This document shows positions 47,465-59,200 of a DNA stretch of 64,000 bases, piece after piece. The position numbers and the translations under genes are program-made. The DNA lies in the NCBI GenBank assembly GCA_037074505.1, contig CM073480.1:7938501-8002500 (forward strand). The letters are read 5' to 3'. Numbering within the stretch: the first letter of the stretch is position 1; each line of letters starts with the position of its first letter. The notes under the pieces are model-generated. The model was not told where the DNA came from and did not search any database. It worked only from the letters and a program-made list of their open reading frames with translations. The DNA is from Albizia julibrissin. Its lineage: Eukaryota; Streptophyta; Magnoliopsida; Fabales; Fabaceae.

Positions 47465-50303
47465 ATGTCAACTATTAACAAGTCAAGACAAATATATATT
47501 AACTATTCAATTAAATTTTAATCACAATTAATGACATAATAACTTAAACCTCAAAAACATATCTATAATCACAAAACATATATATTTTGATGAATGTACA
47601 TATATAACCAAGTTTAATACATACTCAATTTCAAATGGACCGGATGGAGTGCATATGAAATAATTAAATTTTAAATTCAAATGAGTATAAAATTCCATCA
47701 CATAAAATAGAAATATAAATATATATACCATATAAATTTTTTAAATAAAGAGACATATAAAATGGTCTGACATTTGAAACAATGAATCAAGCCTATGATC
47801 TTTTATTAATGTATATTATCCCTTTCATACGGGCATTATCATTGTTGCTATAATATTAATATTAATTAGGAGTAAACTATGTTAAGTGTATAATTAACAT
47901 GACACACACATGGTTAGATAGATTTCCCCTTCCATTGGTGTGAATAAAGTTACAACGAAAAGAAGACCACAACCAGAGTGATATCAAAAACAACAACACC
48001 AGAGCATCATTTTCGGCAACTACAATACATCCAGAGGAAATTAAATTCGTAACAGGGAAATGGATGAGAAAAGAAAAACAGGGTAAAAAAAACACATCTT
48101 TGACCAGTTCAGTGAATATTGATTCATCAGTTATCGGCTACAATAACCATTTGCAATGTGAGACATATAAAGCAGGAACACGATGATAATGCTTCTTTCA
48201 GACACATTTTGGGCAAACCAAGATGAAGAAAAGAGTTGCACTAAAAGGAAGAAGACAAATAGAGATAGAAAAAATCAACTGAAACAGAGAGTTATGGGCA
48301 AAACAAGAGCAACACATATTAGTTTTCTGTAGCTACAGTAACTCCGGCCACCATGGCACTGTGCAACGGTAGCCTCAGGGCAAGGGAACATTTAGGTGAT
48401 ACCAAATGGGAGGAATGACACATGTAACACCAGTGGTGGACAAAAACCACCGAAATCCAAAAAAATCAAACAATGGACCCACCTGAAGACCACAGGTCCA
48501 GCGAGTTTGAATTTTTCTGGCTAGTCAAAAATATCTGACGAGCAGAGATCAGGTCACCCAATGCTGGATCTAACCAACACACGGTAATCCCAACAGATGG
48601 CGACGGTGAAAACTCCAAGAACACACAGATCCGACAACCAACACATCGCCGCCACGAATACCCGACGCAATCTGACTAGATTTAACCTTAAATGACTAAA
48701 ACCACCGACATGTAAGGAGGAAACCACGCCGTTACCACTTACCAGTACAAGAGGTAGGAAATTTTCCGCCAATGACCAAATAACAGTTGGAGAGACACCG
48801 TCACGCTACCCTCCAACCGCCACGCTTCTCACCAGTGATCCACTGAAGCCATCGTCACAGTTCAAGGGAGTGCCGACCACAGAGTAGCAGCACCGAAACT
48901 GATGAGGAAGCTGCGAGCTGTGAGAAGAAAATGGAGATAGTGAGCTGAGATTTGACTTCACGCAGGGACTGAATTCACGGTGTGGTAAGGAGAGAAGCTG
49001 GCATTTTGGGTTTCTCAAAAAAGCTACATTTATAAAAAAATCCCAGTGATGATAACAGTAAACCCAAACACTCTTTTAGCAAATCTACTGGGCTTTTTTG
49101 TCTCACCTCGCGTTTACATGCCACCAATGTGTTTCCAAACACAGCCATACAATAAGCCAACTGGGCTTTTCAAGGGTAAATGAGCTTTTTTTCTTGTCAA
49201 ATGAGTTTTCAAACAGACCTCTATTGGTCCACCACCTTTACTTATCTAAGATCCCCACTCCCTTTTCTCTTTGACGACAGCAAGTATAAGCTTCCTTAGT
49301 TCCCCCACTTTTTGTTTTTATTTTTGGTCTTCTCCTCATGCACATTTCTTCAACATTTGGTCGATACTTTCATTACTGTACAAAGCTTCCTCTCCCACAT
49401 ATTTTTTTTTCTTGTCTTGGCCTCCTACAAAAGCTCTCTAGCTTGTAAGTTTTTTTTTAATATTTGGTCTACGTTTTCTTATTCTGTTTTTTTAGTTAAA
49501 ATCTGTTATGAATCTTATATATGTACTCATAATTTTTTAGGTATCTATTTAAAGTTTCAACTTTGTCTTATTAAATTTCCTATACAATGTAAGTTTTTTA
49601 AAAATTTTTGAGCTTACAAATATAATAATACTAGTTTAATTCTCCATAGAAGTAACATGTATGACTCAAGTTGAAGCAACTTAAATGCTAGAATTCTGTT
49701 ATGCTTGATAGATGAAAACACAATATTGCAAAAGATACCTACAAGTTTGGTGATAGATCATTCTACAAATATAATAATATTATGTATGTAGGTTGTTTCG
49801 TGCCTATTATTGTTTTGTTTATTCATTTAAAACTAGTTATATATTACAATTGTTATAATTAAATACATTTTGTAGTATTTTATGAATTAGTTATTTTTTT
49901 TGAGTTACTTCATTTTGCTGTGTTATTTCATTTTGCTATGGATTATATTGTAAATTGCTATAAATTTGGACTATAAATATAGAGTTTTCATTAGAAAAAT
50001 GAAATAATTACAAACAATTATTTAAACAAAAAAACAAGAAGACTTCCTATGATGCTTCTAAAGGAAGTGTCATAGGAGGTGGGGACCTCCTATGGCGCTT
50101 TCTTGGCCGATCTCTTATGGCCCTTCCAAGGGAAGCGCCATAGGAAACTATTTAAAAAAAATACAGAAAACAAGCTATGACATTTTCATTTATTCAAGAA
50201 AATTTCATAGCTATTTTTTAATGATGTTGGAAGCTATGATGCTTCCCAAACGCCATAGTATTTTTTAAAATAAGTGCAACATATTGTGTTTTTTATAGTA
50301 GTG
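47465..50303. other. Remainder of the large CACTA element, no recognised gene
   Basis: 47465-47870 is AT-rich. 47880-49020 is less AT-rich and gives several short minus-strand frames without recognisable motifs; it may be an unclassified repeat. 49000-49225 contains TGTGTTTGGAAACACA and TCAAACAGACCTC, reminiscent of hAT or Harbinger ends. 49970-50303 is the CACTA subterminal region. Confidence 0.45.
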
Positions 50304-52437
50304 AAAAATTGGGAGAATTACTATAAAGTCCCTTGAAAGGGATTTAATCATCCAAAAATGCGTTAACAACTAACTACCAGTTTGTTTTAGTTCTTTTAAA
50401 AGTCTTTTTATGATTTATAAGATAAGTATATGATAGGAGTTTTCTCTTGACTGGCAAAAAAAAAAAGGCTTAAAAAATTGCTTTTCTAGATTTTCCAAAC
50501 AAGCACTTAGAGCTAGCATCCAATTATAACAACAAATTTATGTCAATCACTTGTCATTTGAGACTTTTTGGTTATTAAGTCTCTTCCTTAAAACCTCATA
50601 GTAATGTTTACAAAATTTTTTTCATATGGGCCGGTTGAAGAAAAACAAGATGGGATGTAAATAGAAGTCAATTATTCAAATTTGTTAATAAAAAAATTAC
50701 TGCAAAAGTTCATGGTTTTATTTTGTCCTATTTGATTTATAACTGGTTTATTATCTTATGATTCAACATTTTCATTAAGCTTAACTGAAATATATAATTA
50801 TGAATCTAATATTAAAATGAAAGTAACTTAAAAAAAAATTGGAAAGAAGCTTTTGATTTATATTCTTGTTTCTAATTAAAAATTTTCTGTATAAAATATG
50901 AATAATAATACGACCTCAACTTTCCAATTCCATGGTTGAATACTGAATTTTTGTTTTTTAAGCATCTACATATATATCACATTTGAGAGGTTTTTGGGAA
51001 GACATCGGTTCATTTCAAGGTATTGATCCGTGCTTGGAAGATTTTGAATTCAAACATCCAGATTGGCTCTGTGCATTGCATAAGGATCATCATATAGAAT
51101 GAAATTTTAACTGCTCCATGCATGTGTGGTTTTGAAAGGGAGACAAATTGATAATCTTTTTTCAACAATGTGGTTGGACAAGAGCTCTTTGATTTTGCTT
51201 CTCCTCTTGGGATCAACATAGAAGGTATGCAAGAATAATGTGATTTTATTAGGTGCTTCAAGAGATGGTTGGCGGGGGTTAATGTCAAAAATAATGAGCA
51301 CAACCAATTAGGGTTGGCATTAGTGGTAGATATCTTGACCACTTAACCAATTGATATAAGTTGGATCTCTGGGTATATACGAAGAAAACTCTTGTTGGAA
51401 CATACCCACCTGGACATTCATTAAAAAATGTTAGATTAATTAGTTGCTCGGATATACCTGATAATAGAATTCATAAAAAAAGTCATACACTGAAAATTTA
51501 ATTAGAATGGAAAAAATCGCGAACACATAGATTTTACAATGAGTTATTGTGGTTATTTGCTCTTTTTTTAGTTGGGACGCAAGAAATAGTGTATTACTTA
51601 TAAGGGAGGTCTAGATGAAACCAAATTTCTACTTGCTTTATCACACTTATCTTTTTGGGGAAAACTAGGTGATAAAAAAAAAAATAGAGTATTCAATAAA
51701 GAAGTGAGGAGCAAAGCTATGGAGTATCAACCAAGGGAGTGATTTTTTGCAAAATGGAAGTTCCTGAATCCAAAATTTCAATTAAGATCAGATTGTGGTG
51801 CAATATAAAAAAAAATTTCATGGAAGGAAGCAATTGGTATAGTGTCATAATAATTATTTGAAAGTAGTGAGATTTTTCTTACTGTAAGCTTACATTATTA
51901 CGAACCTAGTCTGTTATTAGAAGTGTCGAATACTGGTGGAGATTGAAATGAAAAAAAAATAGATAATTTATGAAATTAAATGAATAAATTAAAATTTTGT
52001 ATAAAGTTCAAGAATAAAATGTGTAGTTGTGCTAAAATTATTATTTGGATAGTTTTGAATGTGAAACTAAATAAAAAATAATAAAAAATTGCTCTAAAGT
52101 CCCAAATAAAACAAAATACAACCCAAAAGTCCTGAAATCTCTAAATTACAGTAAAGTCTTATGAGATTTTTGGGCAATATATTTCAATTGTAAAAAGACA
52201 GAAATACCCTTAATGAATTTTTAAAAAAGGTGTACAAATTCAAAGTCCAATTATTTTCTCCCTCATCGATAGCCCAATTATCTCCGTCAAAATCAAAACC
52301 AACGCCCCTTAAAAAAAAAAAAAACAGACCGAACGAAGCCTATGCTTCTAGTCTGTGCAGTTATTCTAAATTTAGAAAGCTAATTGATGTGAAACAGAGG
52401 ATCTAGTAATCAAAACAAGACGGGAAAAACAAATCCA
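50304..52437. other. Intergenic, no supported gene
   Basis: 50385-50510 holds a fragment of the MITE family of 18423-18640. 50990-51310 has longer open frames but none resembles a known protein. The rest is AT-rich. An A-run lies at 52312-52324. Confidence 0.45.
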
Positions 52438-53149
52438 AGATCACTTACGAGCAACTCTCTGGGACATGCTTGGAAAAGTTGGTTTCTCTCTCGTTGACGG
52501 CCCTGTGAGCAGAAGCCCAATAATCCTGCTTGAACCTCTGCATCATCAATGGACCATTGTTTTCTATACTCCTCCTATTAGCCTCCAACAAGGCAACTCC
52601 TATAAACCCAGCCTTCAAGAAAATCATCATAACTAACATCAACATCCATAAAATTTTCCGACTTGTATTTTTCTTCCCCGATCTCATCGACGACAAGAGC
52701 ATTCGTGTTAGAAGCAGGATGAGCCTAAAGACGTGGGGGCCTTTGGGAGGGATAGAAGTAGTGGTGGTGGTGGTACCCGCCTCCGCCGCCGGCTGTAGAT
52801 TCATTAGAGTCGTTGTGGTCGTCGTCCTCAACAACAACAACAACAACGTCTGAGTAATCGAATAGTAGCCAGGCTGATTCTCAAGGTCGGCAATATTATT
52901 GTCTGCGACGCGTCGACTTGGTATGGTGGGGCCGGTGATCATCCGGCTTGAATTGCAGGAGCTGCAGGTGGGGCCGCCGGTGCTGGAAAATAACGATAAA
53001 ACGGCAACCCCAAATTGGGAAACCAAGTTTAGGCAAGTTAAAGAAGGATCATGAGAGAAAAAAATGAAGAGGAGTTGTTCTTTTTTTTTTTTTTTTTGTG
53101 GTGACGATTGGAGAGAAGACAGGGAGAGGGGTGTTTCAGTTTTTTTCAC
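52438..53149 (-). CDS. Orphan first exon encoding a single-pass membrane N-terminus
   Basis: An open frame of 234 codons from 53149 on the minus strand. A more likely start is the Met at MITGPTIPSRRVADNNIADL (about 52945), because the upstream part is low-complexity. Features: a Thr-rich run (TTTTTT twice), the basic segment MRSGKKNTSRK, one hydrophobic stretch KILWMLMLVMMIFLKAGFIG, then LLEANRRSIENNGPLMMQ and RFKQDYWASAHRAV. Coding sequence leads straight to a strong donor GTAAGTGATC at about 52445, after PESC. The layout (short tail, anchor, stem) is that of a type II Golgi protein, but the family was not identified. No following exon was found in 50.3-52.4 kb on this strand, so it is a gene fragment or has a very long intron. 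Confidence 0.4.
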
Positions 53150-55990
53150 AATTGAAATAGAATTTTTTTGTAATTTTAGAGATTTTTAAGAGAACTTTGG
53201 ATTATATTTTATCTTATTTATACTTTAGTGTAATTTTTTTTAAAATAATATGTTTGGATTAATTTTTAAAAAATAAATTTTTATGATTTATGATATAAGT
53301 AGGTAAGAATAGTTTTATCTTAATTTATAAAAAATAATTTATAAAATTATAATTTAAGAGTATACCAAACCCTCACTGAATCTTGCTGCAAAGGTGGGTA
53401 TTTGATATTTTGGGACACATTACGAGGACATTGTTGTGAGAGGGATAGGTGGGACTGGGAAGCAAAACTTCTTTGTCAAACTTGAATGCTCACTACAACT
53501 AAAATTAGAACTAAAATCAATCGCTATTTATTGGGCTATCCCACTTCCAACTTCCAAACAGCCCCACACTCCATTAATCTTAAACCCAAATGCATTCACA
53601 GTTTGGTTAATAATAATGAATCAGTATTTTTGTGCCATTAATAATGAATCAATATGAATATGGGAATATTATCACGTAATCTCTGCTGACAAAAATTTTG
53701 GTCCAAAATATAGAAAGTTGATAGGGTAATTGATTGTTTTCTACTTATACCATTTATTACAAAATACTGCCACTAGGACATGAATTGAGTTCCGGCGCGG
53801 GGGATAATAAAAGTATATCTGAAAAGTAATTTTATTATTTCCCGATTACATTATTTAGTAAGGGTGAAAAATATGTTAATTTTATCCATTTAAGATATAT
53901 AAAATAACTTAAATAACATTTCTTAATTCGTATAAATTAGTTAATAATGTTTTATATTTTGAATCAAGGAGTACCACCTCCTATCCTTGATATAAGAGTT
54001 AGTTGACCTTTTTTATGAGCTGTTTGGTATGAGGAATTTGGAGGGAAATGGAGGGGAGGGAAAATTTTTATGATTTGGATTTAAAAAAATTGAAGTGGGG
54101 TTGAAAGCTTTTAGTTAATTTTTTATTTATTTTACATCTTATCTTTATTAAAATTTTATAACCCCATTAATCCGATTTTTTAAAATCTAACTCATAAAAA
54201 TGTTTCCTCCCCTCCATTCCCCTCCTACCAAACAGGCCCTTAGAGAAATTAATGAAACTAAATAATTTATATTAAAATATTTATATTTATCATTTTTTTA
54301 AATTAATTTATCCAACTGATAAATTGATATATATTCTAATAATTCACAATAAATGTTATGATAAAGTAACTTATTCGACTTCTTTAATATCTTCAAAAAA
54401 GTTAACAGGCTCTTATATTAAGGACCGAAGGAAGTACCATGTTTATAATATAGACTTTAATAATTTAGGTGTATCTATAGCCATCATATTTTTCACAAAT
54501 CACTACTTTCATTCTTTAATATAAAAGTTAGTTTGGGCTTGTATTTAGTTTTAAATATATAAGATATCAATTCACTTTGCTCCTAATATTTATAATTTTT
54601 TTCTAAACTATCTCATTGATTACACATATTAATGGAGTTTGCATCATTAGGACAATTTCAATAAAAATGATTTAAAATAATACTCCTATTTTAGAAAAGG
54701 CAATTTACATTTTGAATGAATAATTAATTTATTTTATCTATTTAAATTAGTTAAATAAACCTTATATTAAAAATGGTTAAGGTGCACTGTGGGGAGCTGA
54801 GGAACTGATTTTGGCGGCAACTAATCTGTGATGGGCAGGTCTTAATCTATGTGGGGTTGGAGCCTTATTGGGTTTTAATGATAAAAAATAATGTGTGTGT
54901 TAGTTCTTTTTTTTGGGTTGGTCACCATTTTTAGCCTCTGACTGCCGTCTCTTTAGGTTGTTGTGTTTTGGCGAACAACAAAGAAAAAGAAAATTAAAAG
55001 CTTTTATATTGGCTTTCATTTTAAAGTTAATAATATTTATGATTTTGTTGGAAAAATGGCGAGCTCACAAGCTACATGTCATCGATAACGAATGATTTTA
55101 CAATTCCTTAAATTATAGTAATAGCATTCTGTAATTTTTCAAATGTTATCAGAATTCTTTCTTTAAAAATCATGATAAATTTAAGTTATCATTATAAAAT
55201 TTAAAAATATTTATTATAATTTTAATATTATGAATAGTATATCAGGAATACCAATAATGTTCATTATTATTTTTATAAAAATTCTACCTTTAAATGATTC
55301 TTTCATTTTTCGTACTTTTATGAATAATATTTTGGAAAAATTAGGATCGTTTACCGATGCAACGCACATAAATTTTCATTTTGGTTTAAATGAAGTTACA
55401 ATTCAAAGAAGCACATAATTCTTTATTTGTTTTACTTTATTATCATGGTTGAAAAGCACACAAAAATTAGAATCGTTTATCAATGTATACATCTTAAAAA
55501 AACATGACTTCAATAATTATTTCTCTATTTTCTTTCTAAATTTTCCTTTATTACATTTTATTTTTGCCAACATCCTTCATTTCATTACATCTAGACTATC
55601 AACATTATTAATTATAAAAAAATTAGTCTTGTAGAACTTATTCTAAGTCATGCAAATGCATAGAATTCAATTAATTCAGTTTATGACAAGCAAGTGGCCA
55701 ACAAAAACTAATTTTGTTTATCGAAAAAAATAATTTAATTAATTTAATAATAAAAAGGAAAATATTTAGATAAAGTTCAATATATACCAATGTGACAATA
55801 TGTCTTATTTTTAAATTATTATCATTTAATTATTAAGCTATAAGAAAATAATATAATATATAATTATATATATAATTAAAGAACTTAATATAATAGATAT
55901 AGACAACTTTATCTAAGTATATCTTAAATAAAAATATATGTTTTTGGCGGTGAATATGATTAAAAAAAAAGTTACTTGTGTAATAATCTC
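53150..55990. other. AT-rich intergenic DNA
   Basis: No gene. 54015-54242 is a hAT-like MITE (separate entry). 55100-55960 is very AT-rich. Short frames here are chance. Confidence 0.5.
54015..54242. mobile_element. hAT-like MITE, copy 2
   Basis: The left GAGCTGTTTGGTATGAGG and the right TCCTACCAAACAGGCCCTTA are inverted ends. Inner blocks GGAAATGGAGGGGAGGG and CCTCCCCTCCATTCCCCT mirror each other. Related to 13402-13629, in the same or mirrored orientation. Confidence 0.6.
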
Positions 55991-56229
55991 CTCAAACTTG
56001 GTTTGGTTTCTCCGTTTGCCTCGTTGTTCTCACTAGCGAGCTCGCTATGAGCAAACGGCCACACATCGTCACACCAATCACATATAAAATGTTGCTGGGA
56101 TCCATAGAGGTTCCCAAATAGCTTGGCTTGCTTTTCCGGAGAAACCGAGGGGGGGCTCTCTTTTTCCTCATAGTTATCAACGTCAAGCTAATCCTCTCCT
56201 TCCGCCGTTGTTGCCGCCGCTGCAACACT
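55991..56229 (+). promoter_or_regulatory. KAS I copy B promoter/leader
   Basis: TTGGTTTGGTTTCTCCGTTT starts at 55998 and is shared with the KAS I copy A upstream region (33170-33192, minus strand). Pyrimidine-rich sequence (CTCTCCTTCCGCCG, about 56190) precedes the start codon, as in many plant leaders. Confidence 0.5.
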
Positions 56230-59200
56230 ATGCAAGCGCTTCAATCCCCAACTCTTCGAGTTTCTCCATTGGACCCACTACGCAAATCGTCCAATGTCAC
56301 TGCAAGAAGATCCAACAAGGTCTCCTTCATCTCGGCCACCGTATCCCCCAATGTTTCCGCCCCTGAGAGAGAGAAGGACCCGAAGAAGCGGATAGTGATA
56401 ACCGGAATGGGCCTTGCCTCTGTGTTTGGCAACGACGTCGATACTTACTATGACAAGCTTCTTGCGGGTGAGAGTGGGATTGGACCAATCGACAGATTCG
56501 ATGCCTCCAAGTTTCCCACCAGGTTCGCTGGGCAGATCCGAGGCTTCAGCTCCGAAGGGTACATTGATGGCAAGAATGATAGGCGTCTTGATGATTGCCT
56601 TCGCTACTGCATTCTTGCTGGCAAGAAGGCTCTCGAGGATGCCGACCTTGGGGGAGATAAACTTTCAAAGGTATTTTTAACTTTATTATTAATTATTGAT
56701 ACATGGGTTTATCTACACTTCTCACTTATGTGGTATAGCTGAGTGGATTAAATTTTTGGCTTAATGCTCTTTATTGTTGGTTCGGTTAAAATTCTCTTGT
56801 TCAATGCACTAAAAATTAGCAATTACTTACTGAGTCGTCGATCTGAAGCTTTTTGTTTGTTTGTTTTTTCAAATGTTTTACTGCTCTTGCGCTAGGATTC
56901 TGGTTTCGTAATTTTGTTATCTTCTGACATAATCGTCTTAGAACAGCTGCGAGCAAGAATTTTGAATTTGGTCCGTGGCAGTTAGCTGCTGCATTAGTTT
57001 CTAATTAATAGAAATAGGGGAGAAAGAGAAAAAAGGGGGGAAAAAAGCTTCTCCAACATTTAGAATAAACCGAACAACTTCAATTTGTCACAATGAATAC
57101 GTAGGTGCAGGGGTGAATTTGCACATAAACGAGCCTGGATATCATTTAAATTACTGCTAAATCCTTTGATCTGTCGATTTGTTTGTTGGTTTGCACCTCC
57201 CCAACATAGATCTATCAAATCTCAGTTTGAAGCATGTTTGATTTGTAGAACTCTTTAGATTCTATGCACACAGTGTGCAGGCCTTCATAAGTGTAATTCA
57301 TCCTTTTTTCTTATTTCATATCTTTAGAACAACCAACACCGGTCCTTCTTTTTTTTAATTTATTTAACCTTATTATCACATTGAAAGGCAACCTATTTGA
57401 ATCTTTAATTATTACATGCACGATACGTTATTCTGACTCTCTGTAGAATGTGCTACTGAACACAAAGTTGTATTAGGCATTAAAGCTGTGCCTCAACTTT
57501 TTTAGCCCTACCTTTCTTTGGTTTAAGCTGAGTAATATATTCATGAAGAACTTAAATTGTTGAGTTCTGATTCTCTGTGCAGATTGACAAGGAACGGGCC
57601 GGTGTGCTTGTTGGATCAGGAATGGGTGGTCTTACAGTCTTTTCTGATGGTGTTCAGAATCTTATAGAGAAAGGACACCGCAAAATAACTCCATTTTTTA
57701 TTCCTTATGCAATTACTAATATGGGTTCAGCCTTGCTTGCAATCGATCTTGGATTTATGGGTCCAAATTATTCTATTTCAACCGCATGTGCTACCTCCAA
57801 TTATTGCTTTTATGCTGCTGCTAACCACATACGTAGGGGAGAGGCTGATTTGATGATAGCAGGTGGGACTGAAGCTGCCATCATTCCCATTGGTTTAGGG
57901 GGTTTTGTTGCATGCAGGGCTCTGTCCCAGAGAAATGATGACCCAAAAACTGCTTCAAGGCCCTGGGACAAGGAACGAGATGGCTTTGTGATGGGTGAAG
58001 GTTCTGGAATATTGGTAAGCTAGCATTTATTCTTATCCTAAATTCTAATTATGTGCGGAGAATTAAATTTATGTATTGGTGTTTAGTGTTTGCTTGTATT
58101 GATAATATGGAAAATTGACTTGGACTATTGAGTTTTGTGACCTTCTGGTATAGTAAAGCTGAACTATCAGGAAATCTGTATATGATATGGATAGGCAACG
58201 AATTCATGCTTTCCTGCTAAAATGATACTTAGCATCTGTCAAGGTTAGTGTTTATGGCCAATTTTATTGGCTTTAATGCTTCCTAGGCAAAATAAGACCA
58301 TCATGGACTGTATTTGATATGGATAGGCAGCAAATTCATGGTTTCTGGCTAAAATGATTCTTATCATCTGTCAAGGTTAGTGTTTATGGCCAATTTTATT
58401 GGCTCTAATGCTTCCTAGGCAAAATAAGACCATCATGGGACTAAGTATGGATGGTAAAATTGTGAAAAATGGTCTTCTAGTGTGGTTATGCTGCTCTACG
58501 ACAAGGATAAAACTTTTTTGACAGGTAATGGAGAGTCTGGAACACGCAATGAAGCGAGGTGCACCTATTATTGCTGAATACTTGGGAGGTGCTGTTAACT
58601 GTGATGCTTATCATATGACTGATCCTAGAGCCGATGGACTTGGTGTATCTACATGTATCCAGAGTAGCCTTGAAGATGCTGGTGTTTCACCTGAGGAGGT
58701 ACTATCTTTTTCTTTTCCTTATGCCAGCTTTTAATCTTCTTTCTTTCCAACTTTTTCGGTGTTAAAAAGGATATGCTGAATAATGATCACTTAATACATG
58801 GGTTGTCTCTCTTTGCCTAAAGGCTATTTGCTGAAATTCTTTTTGCCCTCTACATTTGCTCTTCAGTTAGCTTGCTTTGCTTTTCTGTCACTCTACATGC
58901 TTACTGGATGCATTTTATTGGTTTCTAGGAATATGATCAGGAATCCTATCATAAAATATAAATGAATTTAGACAATTTTTAGAAAGGTGTTACTGTGTAG
59001 TATAATATAGAGTAGGCCTCCAAGATTTGCTTACAAAGAGGCTCCAAATTACTGCACTGGAGAAGTTAGGTGCTTGTTATCCTAGAATTTTTGGTGCACG
59101 ATGAATTTGTGGCTCTAGTTGTGCTGTAATGGATGCTGAATGATTAAAAAAATGATGCCAAGAACTCAGAACAGTTGTGCTAACATTGAAAACAGATGAA

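Larger units (their letters stand above)
41645..50303. mobile_element. Large CACTA element with nested elements
   Basis: Perfect 13-bp terminal inverted repeats: CACTACTATAAAA starts at 41645, and TTTTATAGTAGTG ends at 50303. AAA flanks both sides (41642-41644, 50304-50306), a 3-bp duplication as expected for CACTA. Subterminal regions at both ends carry the same kind of word, GGCGCTT or AAGCGCC (for example 41670-41690, 41897-41980, 50095-50140), in both orientations. No CACTA transposase is recognised, so it would depend on another copy. It contains a PIF/Harbinger-like element (about 44440-47460) and a foldback element (42805-43241). Confidence 0.8.

Noticed and set aside
48554..49018. Several minus-strand frames of 60-72 codons inside the large CACTA element
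   Set aside because: Hydrophobic and Val-rich without family resemblance. Probably an unclassified repeat.
51010..51342. 110-codon minus-strand open frame
   Set aside because: No recognisable motif, no splice context, and AT-rich surroundings. It may be a transposon relic.
56128..56229. Upstream in-frame ATG that would add 34 residues to KAS I copy B
   Set aside because: The extension (MLFRRNRGG) is absent from copy A, whose equivalent start is M-H-ALQSP, and lies in leader sequence.
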